Assembly (NCBI GenBank): GCA_905221605.1
Contig: CAJNDS010000128.1
Span: forward strand, 1 to 62,000
Source: Symbiodinium natans
Lineage: Eukaryota; Sar; Dinophyceae; Suessiales; Symbiodiniaceae
Reading direction: 5' to 3'
Length of the DNA stretch: 62,000 nt
Numbering within the stretch: the stretch's first letter is position 1; each line of letters begins with the position of its first letter. The position numbers and the translations under genes are program-made. The notes below the pieces were generated by a model, which was given only the letters and a program-made list of their open reading frames with translations, had not been told where the DNA came from and ran no database searches. This document shows, piece after piece, positions 20,225 through 32,500 of the stretch.

Positions 20225-21119
20225 AGTGACGCGCTCGACCATGAAGGTGTAAGGCGACCACAGGTGGCAAAGAGAAGCTATGAAACTTCGGCCAGGCATT
20301 TAGGTTCCCAAGGCAGCAAAACGATTCGGTAAAGCAAAGAAAATTTCGGAGTCCGGAGACCGAAGCGCATTCAAAGCTGCTGTGAGCCTTCCGGTCCAGG
20401 GTAAACAGAACCAGGGTCATTGCATCCCCCAAATCATGAGCTTTGACAAACATGCCGAATTCGAACAGAAGACCTGTCGTGCCGAAGCAAAGCAACGGCA
20501 TGGCAAGGGGTCTGGCAGGGACAGTCTATCGTATAGTGCGAGGAACGACGCTCGCATCCGGGCACCCTGTGATGATCTCAAAATGGCCTAAACTTTAAAC
20601 TCTCACGTCGCGGTCCAGGTGCCTGGCAACAACATGTTTGTTCGTACTGTCTGTTTCAAGTATGTTCCTGCTAACAGCTCGGCGCCTGCTATCGTCTCTT
20701 AGACATGGCAAGTTCACTCCGCCTACTAGGGCTACGGTTTGGGTACCGATTCCTTCGCTTGTGGGATGTGGGACTGACCGTGTCACTAAATGAAAGCACC
20801 CTCGGCACATGAGTCTCGAAGAGAGTGAACAGGCCTGCTCTCCAACTGGGCTTGGGGACAACGCCGGCCTTTGCGAACGACACTTCCGACCAAGCACCAA
20901 ATGTGCAATTCAGCTGTCAGTTTTCATGCGTATGCTTCACAAGCGCAGTTCGACTGCAGAATAACAAGTGGCGGACAAAGCCGTGAACTCCGTATTCTCT
21001 GCAAAGCACGTTTTGCTACAGCCGTTGCTGAGGCATGATAAGTTCAGGGCTGTACTTCAAGTTTTTTCAGAAATGGAGTCTTGTGAAGTTGTGTCGTCGC
21101 TGGTTTGAATGTAGAAAGA
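20225..21119. other. Intron or spacer between EF-hand exons
   Basis: No further coding motif or repeat is recognised here. It would be intronic if both EF-hands belong to one gene. Confidence 0.3.
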
Positions 21120-21353
21120 AGTGCAGAGTCCCGTTTCGAAGCTTTCGCATCGCCAGCCTTTGTTGAGAAGCATCCAAGGACTTGCGGCATAATGGACATG
21201 AGCGGCTTTAATGCTATATGGGAGGAGATCAACACTGAAAGCTCGGACGCTATTTCAAGAGAAGAGTTTCGGAGCTTCCACGACAATGCCGAGCGAAACT
21301 TCTATCTGTGCCTTGGATCGATGTGGGTGCATCCGAAACCCTGCATGTTCTAG
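21120..21353 (+). CDS. Possible second EF-hand exon, degenerate loop
   Basis: The frame encodes MSGFNAIWEEINTESSDAIS followed by REEFRSFHD. NTESSDAISREE aligns to an EF-hand loop with Ile at 8 and Glu at 12 but Asn, Glu and Ser at the metal positions 1, 3 and 5, so calcium binding is doubtful. Flanking helices FNAIWEEI and FRSFHDNAE are typical. It likely belongs with the exon at 20078. Confidence 0.4.
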   Translation, partial: SAESRFEAFASPAFVEKHPRTCGIMDMSGFNAIWEEINTESSDAISREEFRSFHDNAERNFYLCLGSMWVHPKPCMF

Positions 21354-23120
21354 CAGATCACCAGAAGGCCACTGTCATTAGATTGAAAATGAGTGCTCTC
21401 TTCTGGAGAACAGATGGAAAGTGCAAAGCAACAAAGTGCACTGCAAAGCAAGGGAATCTGAGTGTCAGCCGCTTTGCACCGAGCGCCTGAGGAGCTTGTG
21501 GCGCTCATTAGTCTCGGACCCGAGCTTCATGGGCAGTGCTTTGTATCTCAGTGGCTCTGTTCTCTTCGCCGCGATGCCTTACTGGTCCTTGGCAAGTCCT
21601 GCCACTCGCTTTCTTTGTTATTCCAGGGCTTTCCGTTCCGAGACGAATCAGTTTCTTGGGGACCCAGGCGACGATGACAAAGATGGGGCAGGCGATCCTG
21701 CCGGGGGCTGGACTAAACGACCCCTCTTGGAATTTGGGTGTTAAGACCATTGCTGGACATCTTTTGGCTATACAGGGCTTTGTGACACACCCAAAGGAAC
21801 CAAATGTTAGAACACTGCATATTTCTGACTGAGGCGCTGTCACCGCAGCGCAAGATGACAATCAGACATGGCTTCAGTGTGATTTGGGGTAGTGACGGGT
21901 AGAGTTTTTGTCAGATTCGGAGTCAGAGATGGGGTCACACAAGCTCATAGAGCTTGTCATAAGGTTGTTGTGAGATCACCATGCAGTTGCCCTGGAGGTC
22001 TTCTACATATTTGGTGGCATCCTTTTCCTATCTCAGACACTCGCTCCTTGGATTGTAAAAAATAATTTGATGCACGTGCCGTGCGAGTTTCCATGATGGC
22101 CGTTCTATTCAGTCATTATCCAGCTTACTATTTTCACACTCTCCAATACCCTTCATGACCCACTTTTCCATCCAGCTCCCAAAATTGCGACTCCCGGTCC
22201 AAGGAGCGCCACACGGATCGATTGAACATCCATAGACGTCTAGCTGGGATTATGGAGGCGGAGCGCTGAGGAGAAAACAGTCCACGTGCGCAGCTGGTGT
22301 CGACGTGTCTTTTGCTTTAATCCAGGGAGTAAAGCTGAGTGGACAAACCAAGCTCAGCATCGCTGTCAAGCATGAGAGCTCAACAACGAGGAGCTCAGAA
22401 TGTGTTTGTCGGTCTCTCGCGTGTTGGATTCAGATATACGAGGGCCGCCTCTTGAGTAAGTTGGACGTGTGACATGCAAAAATTGCAATTCTGATCATGG
22501 GCAATCATTGGGTTGCTTTCGTCCACGTGATGTGCACTTCTGCGCTTTAGACATTAAAGGGATGTCTCTCGCGTGGAAAATCACAGATCACCCTGATGGC
22601 GCGATACGGCGTGATGTCGCAAGATCAGAAGCATCATCGGTTGAGAACAAGTCATGGCGGATGCTGTCAGATGTAGCTTCATGGCATGATGATGCCTGAT
22701 GTCATGATGCTGGATGCATGTTCAATTAGTAACCTCGTTGCTTCGACCTCATCATCAAGCTCTTCCTTTTGTGTCAATTCTGAGCTAGCGGATTGGAATG
22801 GCATCAATCAGGTCTTCCAGGCTATCTGGACAGGCTTTTTGTCAAATGACTTGTGCATGTTGCTGTGCTGATAGCGGGGGGCGGCCCGCTCAAGGCAAGC
22901 TGAGGCACGAGGCTTATAATAAGACACCGTGGCTGATGAGACGCTGGGCTGGCTGTTCGCAGGTGCAGCGCTCGCGTGGCTCCCGGGCGCTTCTTTGACA
23001 TCTTGAGTGGCATGGAGGATGTCTACAAGGCCGCAGATATGGTTCAAAAAACTCACCATTAATTCACCAACGTGACGGGCTTGCCCAGTGACGCTGCAAC
23101 GGGACAGGCTCGAGGGTTAT
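21354..23120. other. Gene-poor stretch
   Basis: A hydrophobic patch (MGSALYLSGSVLFAAM, near 21530) suggests a membrane segment, but I cannot tie it to a gene. The rest shows nothing I can support. Confidence 0.3.
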
Positions 23121-24024
23121 CGGACCTTCCTGGCTGCAGAAGTCATTGGCAGATCCTCATTCCGTCCTGCTGGATTGGGCAAATGCCTGTGACAAAATGA
23201 GCCTTCGGGTCTTCGCAGCAGGACGCGCCAGCACCATAGAAACAGCCCAGGCAGGCATGAGACGGCTGCCGGCTTTCCCTACCTTTCTCGGACGTCCATT
23301 GTATGATAATCATGTTGACGAAGCCCTCACAGCCAATGGTCCAACCCGGCCGTCAATCTACAGCCACCAGCCTCTGTATGATCTGGCTTACACTAGCGAC
23401 ACTGCCCTGATGGCAGGCACTGATTCCATGGCCGAGCGTATTCTCCACACAGTGGAAAACAGCAATCTGCGTTTCAACTGCACAAGGAGTTTGCTCTTAT
23501 TTCCAATGTAGTATTCATCCCACTCCTCACACACGGGCTGGAATCAGCCGTTCACCACTTCTGACATTAAACAGGCTTGAGGCTTGTCTCGACGAAAGAT
23601 TTCCAGAATCGGCAATACATACTGCATGGAGGTTCTGCAGCCAGAGGCCGCCACGTACAGCAACCAGGACATCTTCCAACTCACCTTTCATCAGCACCCT
23701 GAACAGATCGAACGAAACTGCTGCTTCAACAAGGGTTTTTTTGTTCAGGTAGATGCAGGGTTAGCTGGACGGAACAGCGCACCAGGAAAGCATGTCACTG
23801 ACCTTTGGAGTCCTCACAACCCCCTTCCTCGCAGACGCCGAGAATTCTACTCACTTATACTTGCACCTTCACAGAGTAGCCGTGGCCGGTATGTTTTTGA
23901 GCAAGCTAGTGGGGCAGCCAACGTGGAAGTTGCTCCTCAAGAAAAGCTCCTATCACATATTCTCACAGAAATGATGACCAAGATCGATGAAGAAGAGTTG
24001 TGTTGGACTGCCGAAGAAGAATGA
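23121..24024 (+). mobile_element. Decayed LINE (non-LTR) reverse transcriptase fragment
   Basis: The frame at 23146-23511 has LDWANACDK, matching the LINE RT motif A context (LDWxxAFDK), and PLYDLAYTSDTALMAGT, matching the motif C context (PxxxLxYADDTxL) with the catalytic YADD replaced by YTSD. Only about 70 residues separate the two motifs, fewer than normal, so the middle of the palm is deleted. Past stop codons, LLTHGLESAV (about 23520-23550) resembles the C-terminal LINE segment. The element is 5'-truncated, catalytically dead and has no visible poly-A tail. Confidence 0.6.
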
Positions 24025-26140
24025 TTAACTACTGTCCATGTGAAACATCCGATCCAATCAGCTGGTGTCATGAACATTCGCTGTTCGTGTGTTTTCTTGT
24101 GTCCATCAACATGGTGGTTGATGCTTCTGTATGGTTATGTTTTTGGCCATACCTAACCCGTCCGAAGGGGTCGGGATCTGTTCCGTCACTAGAGTCGGCC
24201 TTGTGCCTGCAAGTCTGTGATCGTGATGCAAATTGACACTGATGAGACGACCATCTATCTGCTTACAATTGCTTACACATTGTAGCCACCCTGGCTCAGC
24301 TGAAGCGTGTGGAAAGCCACAAAGTGCGCAATCGAGGCGGGGTGCTTTGCTAGTACGGGCCACGGAACGTGGAGTTCCCACTGTTTGTTCCCACCGTTTG
24401 TGTTTGTCACAAGCAAGGCATCATGCTCACGTCGGCTCGTCGGCTGGGGGTCCGCCGTGCCCTGGCATTGCGTGCTGCCGCTGGACATGGCCAGCCCATG
24501 AGGATCTTCACACCAGATTTAGTAATTAATAGGGCAAGTCAATCAAAAGCCTATTGACGACCGAGTGCTGGCAATTGGCAGACCCTGTGAACGGTCTAGT
24601 GAATGGTTCCATCGGGACAAGCTGGGTGCGCTGGGTTCTGAAGTTGTACAAGCTGGGTTTTGATTGCACTTACAGCGCTTGCACTGTGTCATCCGACCGG
24701 CGAGGAGGCAATCCTTCGGCTACGGCGACCCCTTTCCACCGAACGCGCCGGGCGTTGGAGGTTGTGGGTGTGATGTGATCCAAGTTGGTTCTTCCTAAGG
24801 GGATGTGGCCATTTTTTGCCAGCTCAAATCGCTCGTGCTTGCGTCGGTTTTCCTACCATGATCAGGCGATCACCAGTTGCACCCTCCGGAGACGGTGCAG
24901 CACACTGTCAAGTACATCTCTGCATCTTGGTTGATCTACTGTCGCAATGGATTTGGGTCTGACTACGCCACTTTGACATTTGGCGCATTTCTGCGCATTC
25001 GCAGTTGCCTTGAGATGAGGAAAACATGACCAATCTCCCGAAGTACAAGGCAAAGACCATGCTGGAGAATTAAGAGCATGTTAAGACTAGCACCCTTGCG
25101 CAGGAAATCATTGAGGGCATTGGCTATCCGGGACAGAAGCATTCGGCTGGAGGCTGCTGGCAAAGTTTTGGCAGCACCTACCAGTAACTCAAGCGTCAGA
25201 TGTGGTCCAGGCCTATGCACCCTCGGCCGGATTTACTACGGCCCTGGACGTACCCATCTTACATGTAGCAAGATGGTTCGTGACCGTGGCTCCCATTCAA
25301 GAGCTGTCTGAAATGTCTGCAACATGTGACGCGGGCTTTGGCTCGAGCATCGGAGAATCGTTTGACAGACGGAAGTGTGACCGTAGATGATGGCGAGCCA
25401 ATGCCAGCCAGTTTCCCAAATCTGCTCTAGTCTGCTCGAGGCCTGACCTACATTGGCCCATATTGGCCCGGCATTTCTCGTTCTTTCAGTACAAGTTTAT
25501 CGAGGAAGCATTCCTGCGATTTCTTGCAATGAAGCGGCCGCTGCTCAAGCAGTCTTTCAGCAAGACCCTGGGGCTTCCGGCGAACTCTGTGCACAGAGGT
25601 TGGATCGGATTTCATGAATGCAAATGTAAGTCTTGATGGTTCTGCGTTCTGCGCGCACAGAATCTCCGACTTGCTCGACTGACGCTTGCGCTCAACTCCC
25701 TCAATTGCTCAGTTGCCACGGTAGTGCAATGCCAGCCATGCCCTTTATCCCTGTGCTACGAGCAGGAGCTTTGTTGATGGCTTGCCTGTTGGGTGTGATT
25801 CAGCTTCTGGCTAGCATTGGCTAGCATTCACGTGGCCTCTGCCGAGCCTGACATTTGTGCAGATCCCGTCTTCCCTGTTGATGCTGCCATGACATAGAAC
25901 ACGTCTAAGGTACGGAATGGTGTATGTTTTTGCGGTGATTGCAGATGATATGGAGTCTTACTATGGTCTGAAAGAAGGTGGAGGAACGGAGCTATTTGCC
26001 TGCCAGCTGCATTCCAAGTCGGAAGAAGGTTTGTTAAAGCGATCCCATGTGATTGCGAAATCAAAGGTTGGGTCCTAGGACTTGATGTTCAGTTATTGAA
26101 GCTCAAACTTGCCATCGTCCGGCATGCAGCATGTAAGATA
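24025..26140. other. Gene-poor stretch
   Basis: No recognisable coding sequence or organised repeat. Short open frames on both strands lack domains. Confidence 0.3.
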
Positions 26141-26147
26141 CGCGTAT

Positions 26148-26190
26148 GTATGTGTATATACATATATATATATATACATGTATGCTTACA
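26148..26190. repeat. TA/TG microsatellite
   Basis: TATGTGTATATACATATATATATATATACATGTATG is an alternating pyrimidine-purine tract. Confidence 0.85.
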
Positions 26191-26349
26191 ACAGTATAAA
26201 TATTTACAAAGTACATACCCGTACGCATCCATATGTGGTACCGAATCCTAAACAACAAGATGTTTTAGTGCTAGTCCCGATGGCGAATCATGTGATGTTC
26301 ACGTCTGCCTTATATACACCACTGAACCTCAAACAGTTTAAGTCATGTT

Positions 26350-27113
26350 AACGAAACAAGTTTTTGAGCTTCTCCACCGAGCGCGCGATTGAGCCACCGA
26401 GCATGGATTGAGCCAGCGAGTGCCACAGTGGATTGAGCCACCGAACGCGAGCCACTGGTGCACCGGATTGAGCCACCAGCCAAAAACGTGGCAGAACCCA
26501 CCGGCATAAAGGAAGATAAGGAGACAAGGGAAGACAAGGAACCCAGGAAGGCGAGAGGCAAAGGGAAACAAAGGCCGACAAGTGGCCCGGGAACCCAGCA
26601 CAGCAGTCCACCTGCGTGAAGAGAAGCAGCGGGAGAAGAAGGAGATCAGGAACCGGCCCACGTGAAGGGAGAACTAGTGAGACAAAAAGGAAGACACGAG
26701 CACCAGGAACCGGAACATGAAGAGAGAAGAGACGAGACAAAGGGAATAACGACAAGAAGCCCAGCAACCCGGCAGACCACCCACATGCAAATGGACTTTT
26801 TATACGAGTCGAACTGGAACCCAAGTCCCAAATCCAACTTGCTCCACTTGGTGCCGCCTAAATTCAAAGTGCACCACTCTCATTCGGGGCACGCGGGCCA
26901 AAGTGACGGACTGGTGTGTTTGACGCCCCGTCAAGCGCGTCAGAGTGGGTCAAGAGGAGGGGCAAGTGGTGGGGAAGTGGGGCAAAGCGCTCAGCTGGAA
27001 GAGGGCGGCGGACAAGCGGACGGGAACAGCGGCTCAGTGAGGTTCAAATGGGGCGGAGCGGGGGCAAGTGAGGCAAGTCAGCAGAGGGGCGAGAACGGGT
27101 AGTGGTCGGGGGG
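26350..27113. repeat. Purine-rich block with GATTGAGCCACCGAGC and GGAACC-type repeats
   Basis: The first 110 bp holds about five copies of GATTGAGCCACCGA(G/A)C. From 26490 to 26800 a strand-asymmetric purine-rich stretch contains two related ~90-bp copies (AACCGG...GAAGGGAGAACTAGTGAGACAAA and AACCGG...GAAGAGAGAAGAGACGAGACAAA). It ends in GGGGC-rich sequence and a G-run at 27108. Long opposite-strand frames here are Leu/Pro/Ser-rich translation of purine-rich DNA and I reject them as genes. Confidence 0.6.
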
Positions 27114-27290
27114 GGGGGGTCATGTGGGGCAACGTAGCTTACTTGGGCAGCTGAAAGTTCTTTTAGTCGGGACCACGAGTTTCAGGAAGTATATCATGCA
27201 GCAATGCTGAAGTTCTCAAAACCCATGTCAACGTTTTGATGATGGAAAAGAGCATTAGCTGGGTTCACTTGTGCAAATTCTTCGCCACCC

Positions 27291-29272
27291 GAGGATATGC
27301 TTAACTTTGGTGCTTGTGCGTTGTCATTTGTGCCCGGCCTGCTCTATGACTACTATGGCGCAACGGTTGCCATGAGCATAGGCACCATCATCGGCAGCTT
27401 GTCTGAAGACTGATCTGCTTATCTCCTTGAGGCTTGGATGAGGAATGAGATCTGTGAACGTAGATCCTGTTATCGAGGTGTCCTGCCTATCCTCGGACAG
27501 CTCGATTGGTCGTCGATATTTCCATCATTGGACACGTTGACAGGCCTTCCAGTGGTGTGTCGCGGACTGTTCATCAGATGGCATGAACCGTGTCGGTGTT
27601 GGCGAGGCCTCAAGCTCAGCTATGCCATCTTTGGTATGGCGGAGGCAGGACGAGATGTCTTGAGAATGCTGTGCTTTAGTTACGTTTGTTTGCATGTCCG
27701 ACCGAATTCGAGTTGATGAGTCGGTAGAGAGGAATGACATGGTTCAAGAGTCTGATGGGTCAATGGGTTGCTACTTCTGCCGTGTGAAGAACTTTTGAAC
27801 GGCCGGAGAATTAAATTAGCATATTTTTGTGTTTTTTGGTTTTTTTTGTTTTTTGCTTTAGGGTTTAGGGTTTAGGTTTTAAGGTTTAGGGTTTAGGGTT
27901 TAGGTTTTAGGGTTTAGGGTCTAGGGTCTAGGGTCTAGGGTTTAGGGTTTAGGGTTTAGGGTTTAGGGTTTACCAATAGCAAGGACAAAAAACAAAAAGA
28001 AAAACGCCAAAAGAAACAAAAAGAATTCCTAAGAAAATAGACCTCCCTTTTGAACCCAGGGCGCTGGTAGTGCGGCCTTGTTTATAGCGATAGCCTGAGG
28101 CTTTCTTCAGCACCATTGCGACTTTTGCGCCTTTGGAAGCGTTCCCTGTTCAGTATGTCGGGGCCGTCTCTGCGGTTGTTCAAGCTTCTAGCCCAAAGTG
28201 CAGATGTTTCGGTATCAGTGGGTGTCTTTCGGCACTGGTCAGTGTTCACGTATTCAGGATCATCGGTGTCTGAAGGGGTTTTGTTTCTCTGCTCAGGTAA
28301 GCACATCGCTGGGTGCCAGCATTCAATCCGAAGTTTACGTGCTGATGAAGGACGACCCGCTTAGCCTGTGAAGAAGGTATGCTATGGTGTAAATAGTGTA
28401 AATGCTAGCCTATGCTGCAATGGTGAAGCAACTCTTGGAGCGTTGCGTGGATTTGCTACGCCTTTCTGCGTCATCGTTTGTACAATGCATGTTCGTCTGA
28501 GTCTCTCGCTTCTGCAAAACCGGTTTCGTTGATGTTACGTTACCTTGCCCGAAGGCCAACTTCAAGAACTTTGTCCAAGCCTACTACACCTACATGCTTG
28601 TTTGCACGGTGGCGTGTGGCGGGTTGATGGTCTTGGCCTTCTGGGAGAATAGTCAGCTTCTTCACAGAAGCAAGACGAATCTTCCAGACGACCTGGAGCA
28701 ATGCAGCTTAAAGCCGCACTGCGCTGATTACGTGCTCGTGCTCTGATGTGCGCTCTGATTCTCTCTTAATGTATTCTCTGTTGCCACCTGAGATCAAGTT
28801 TTGCACAACGAACAAAGTGCTGCCCTAGCCGAGGTCTGCGCTCTTGAGCAAAAACTTCGCATACATGTGTCTACTTTTCTTCATCGGAGTCGGATTTGTG
28901 TTCAGCTACTTGGATGCTGCAGGCAGGACGTGCCTACTGACGGAATCAAAGATGTATGAGATCACTGAAAGGACCGTAGCAGCATTAGCTCCATGCATCT
29001 CTATGTGCCCGCTCGTAGGTGAGATCAATGCTGCTGCTGGCTTACCTGCATCGCGAGCCACCATAACATTTGGCATTTATGGCGCAGTTGCGCGAGTGCT
29101 GGCCAACTGCGCTTTGGACTATACTCGCGGCAACCGCAATGGTGGTCCGATGACGTACATTGCCCTTTCGTTGCTCTCGCTTGCTGCAGGCCGGGCTGTC
29201 CTCTGTGGGCTTAGGTTCAAAATTGTTGCCCGAACCCTCGAAGTGAAGTCCTTGGGGGTTCAGAGAAACTGA
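27291..29272 (+). CDS. Multi-pass membrane transporter, probably MFS (at least 3 exons)
   Basis: Exon 1 (about 27291-27405) encodes NFGACALSFVPGLLYDYYG followed by ATVAMSIGTIIGS. The PG-xx-YDxxG context is typical of the loop between early helices in major facilitator superfamily transporters, especially nodulin-like ones. Exon 2 (about 28546-28720) encodes FVQAYYTYMLVCTVACGGL then MVLAFWENSQLL, one more helix. Exon 3 (about 28850-29272) encodes FAYMCLLFFIGVGFVFSYLD, then INAAAGLPASRA and at least two further helices (IYGAVARVLANCALDY; TYIALSLLSLAAGRAVL), ending at TGA 29270-29272. Exon borders are uncertain and intervening exons may be missing. An intron contains a TTTAGGG array. MFS assignment is moderate, substrate unknown; exons 2 and 3 could belong to another carrier. 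Confidence 0.5.
27857..27972. repeat. Interstitial telomere-like TTTAGGG array
   Basis: About 16 copies of TTTAGGG are present with variants TCTAGGG, TTTTAGGG and TTTTAAGG, preceded by T/G-rich sequence (TTTTTTGGTTTTTTTTG). It lies between membrane-transporter exons 1 and 2, so it is probably intronic. Confidence 0.9.
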
Positions 29273-29526
29273 GCTTGGGTGGCTGTCGAGGCTTGGACTA
29301 CGGGGTGTGTTTGTTTCCTTTACATAGCCCCAACTACCCAGTCAGTGAGAGTGCAGGACAAACACTTGGGTTGGCCAACGAATTGAGCTTTTGAGTTTTT
29401 GAAGCAAAGTGTGTCTTTGCCTGCACTTGGGTCTTTTCATCCTTTCGGTCTTGGCGAGATTTTCGGGTCCAGCTGCTCTGATGGAAGCAACGTAGAGATG
29501 TAGAGTGATGTAGCGTGGAGATGAAT

Positions 29527-29587
29527 GGAGTACCCATCGGAGTACCCATCGGAATACCCATCGGAGTACCCATCGGAGTACCCATCG
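29527..29587. repeat. 12-bp repeat GGAGTACCCATC, 5 copies
   Basis: Five tandem copies occur, one with GGAATACCCATC. The unit is a multiple of 3, but no coding frame extends convincingly beyond it. Confidence 0.85.
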
Positions 29588-32500
29588 TGCTCTCTTGAAG
29601 GTTTGGCGGCTGCCGGAATACCATCTGATCCAAATGCGATGTCTGTTCATGTCCGGCACCAAGCCTGAACTCTCGCTCAGCTCTCTTTAGAATATCTGTG
29701 AAGTTGCAGTCAACATTCAGTTAACATGCTGTCCACAGTACTTTCATTCATAAGTGCTGGTCTGCGTGGGTTGCGTGCTCGTGAGAGTGACCACTTCCAG
29801 CATGCGTGACCGACATGGTTTTGTTCACGTGCACTTCACAGTGGCATTCAGAAAGCTCTTGCTGGCCCATCTGAGACCTTTGAGGTTATGAATTTGTTCT
29901 GCAGCCTTGGTGCTGGAGGCTTGCTTGGCGTCAGCCCGCCAGCGTTGAGGCTGCACGCAAGGTTTTGTGAGTTTGGAGCGCAGGGCATATTGACCACGCC
30001 GACTCCTTGAGTGGAATAGGCTAATGGGCTCTTTGTGCTTTCAGTTTTTTTCGGGTTCAGGCTGTCAGGATGCAGGGTTGCCATGGGGTGAGGAGGGAGG
30101 GCTCGCGAAGAACTGCGCTTCATTCATGTGTCACCTTGCTGATGCTGACAGGCTGCTATTTGGATCTGGGTCTTTGGGCATGATCTATGGGTTTCCTGCC
30201 TGTCCATTCGGCAGATGCTTGAGTTTCTAATTTTCGCCGCCTTGCATTTCAACTTCAAGTCCCAAGTTCGAGGTTCGTTGCATTTCAATACGGTTTGGCT
30301 CGGCAGAGCATTTAAAGTCGATTCTGGTTACTTCCGCCGACAGTGAAGCGAAGCTGTCCCTATCCATGTACCTACATTGGCCACTTGATAAAAGATCTGA
30401 AAAGACAAGACAGTACACGACGCTGCAAGTGCCTGAGGTTGCTCTACTTGCTCACGGCTTTCGGAATCCCAACTTGGGGACTCCTGTTGCCTCTCCAGGG
30501 ATGTGCATCTGGATGCTTCAGGGCTTACTGCTGCGCAGGCTGGGGGCATTGTGTTCGTGTGGCCCGAAAGGGATGCTGGTGCTGTGGTATGCCTTCATCA
30601 ACAAGTCCGGCATAGTCCGGTGTTTCTTGAGTCCGTGTCTTTTCAAGAACGTCAATAACTGCATAAGAACATGGGTCATGCAGTTGCGATTGCTGATCCT
30701 GCAGATCATGTAAACTTTAAAGAATCTGCAGATGTCGATGCTTGTGCGAGCACTGCTAGTAGGGCGAGTTGTCCCCTGACATGCGAAATCCAGAGAACAG
30801 TCCAGTTGGCTCGTCTGACCTGTACTGGTAAACCTGCCCCTGCTTCTAGTTCTCGCAGGACAGGCGGCCAGAAGGGTCCATCCCTTCAATGCGAACTTAC
30901 GACAAGGTGTTTACATTCGGCGATACGAAGTGCCCTTGCGGGTGGGTTCGGAAGAGGTGTCTCCGGCCTCCCGATGCGAATGACGCAAGCCGACAGGAAC
31001 TTCTTAGCAAGACAGAAGCGAGCGCCCAAACAGGAATGCTGCAGCTGCAGCTGCTGTTGCATGCACTTTTATTGAAGCCACCGGCTGGAATACTCTAGTG
31101 CGCTGGCAACTTCATGGTTCACTGTAGGCACCACTGCAGGCTCCCGCAATCCTCATGCCGTTCATGTTTCATGCAGCTCGGACGAGCTCAGTTTTGTTTG
31201 CTACGCTGTTACACTCCAGTACATGTGAAACCGCCAAAATCAATATCGCACGGGCCACTTCTAGCTGGCTTTGTATCTGCCGCAGCAGGTGCAGTTCTTT
31301 TTCCAGCATTGGCACTGGGCGCACTGCTGCTCGGGAGAGGATCTTTGCAACTCAGAGCCCTCCCTTGCGCACCCCGCATGCACGCATGCACTGCCCATGC
31401 ATTGCGAATCAGACTCATCGGATGCAGGAGATGTTCCTGCACAAGACGGGTGAATTCTGGGGGGGTTCTCAAGTGCTGTCGGACCTGTTTGGCCGCAGTC
31501 TGACCGAAGCATGAGTTCGTCAACATGATGGACTGTCCATAGCCGATTTCAAAGGCCAAAACCGTACAAAGCTTTGCGGAAAAGCGCTGCGTTGCTGACT
31601 GCGACATGCCGTGATGGACGCGTTGCTGACTTGCCGCATGCACGGATTCCAAGAGCCTCATGCTGTGTGTAATGATCGATACATCAAGTTCTTGAGGTTG
31701 TAATTACATAGCTTCGTAGTTCTGAGTTTCTTTATCAAGTTTCATTCCTTGATGTATTGCAAGCTGCTCGCCTTTTCCTATGACTGTAAGGCTATGACTA
31801 TGGCCGCCCCAAGATGCCGCAAGGAGTCTTGACTTGTTCTGCGGCTGTCTGTGGTGTGAACTCTGTGTCAGCAGCTGGGGATTGAAGCGCAAGCCCAAGC
31901 TCCAGAAGAGGACTAGTGTAGCAGATTTGCGGTCTTTTTCGTGCAGGGTAGTGTGTTCGGCACTTATGCACATTGGTGCTTGCACGCCAAAATCGTGTGC
32001 CAGCGGTTTCATTGCTTGAAGACCAGGCAAAATGCGCCAAAAGGCTAAAAAACACGCGGCTATGCGATCGAATGCTCCCGAGGATGGTTCGCAAACTTCT
32101 TCTATCCGTTGTGGGCCTGGTCCCCGAGCAGACTACTCGCTGTCTGTATGGCGCTAGCACGACTTTGAGCTGTATGCTGAGTGTGTGGTGTATCGACAAA
32201 GCTGTATGTTCACCCAGGAATTTGGCCACATTCTCTTTGTTGTGGACCGTTGGATGGCCTGGCGTCTTCTGCGACACATCCTGGGCATCGCGACGCTTGT
32301 TGGCAGTTTTCGGTGGTAGTATTCGATGCGTGGACTTCTTTGCGGTGGCCAAGCCCAGAGATTTACCCGTGTGTAACCTTAAAGGTAATGACAGGCTGAA
32401 CTGAGCCATCCTCCTCATGATCGCACCAATGTCGCCACAAGGATTTGCTTCACCCCCCTTAACATTCAGATGCAGTGCGGCACTCAGATTCACAATTCCT

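Noticed and set aside
26343-26867. Minus-strand frames rich in Leu, Ser and Pro
   Set aside because: Translation of a purine-rich strand's complement; no domain, and internal DNA repeats explain the openness.
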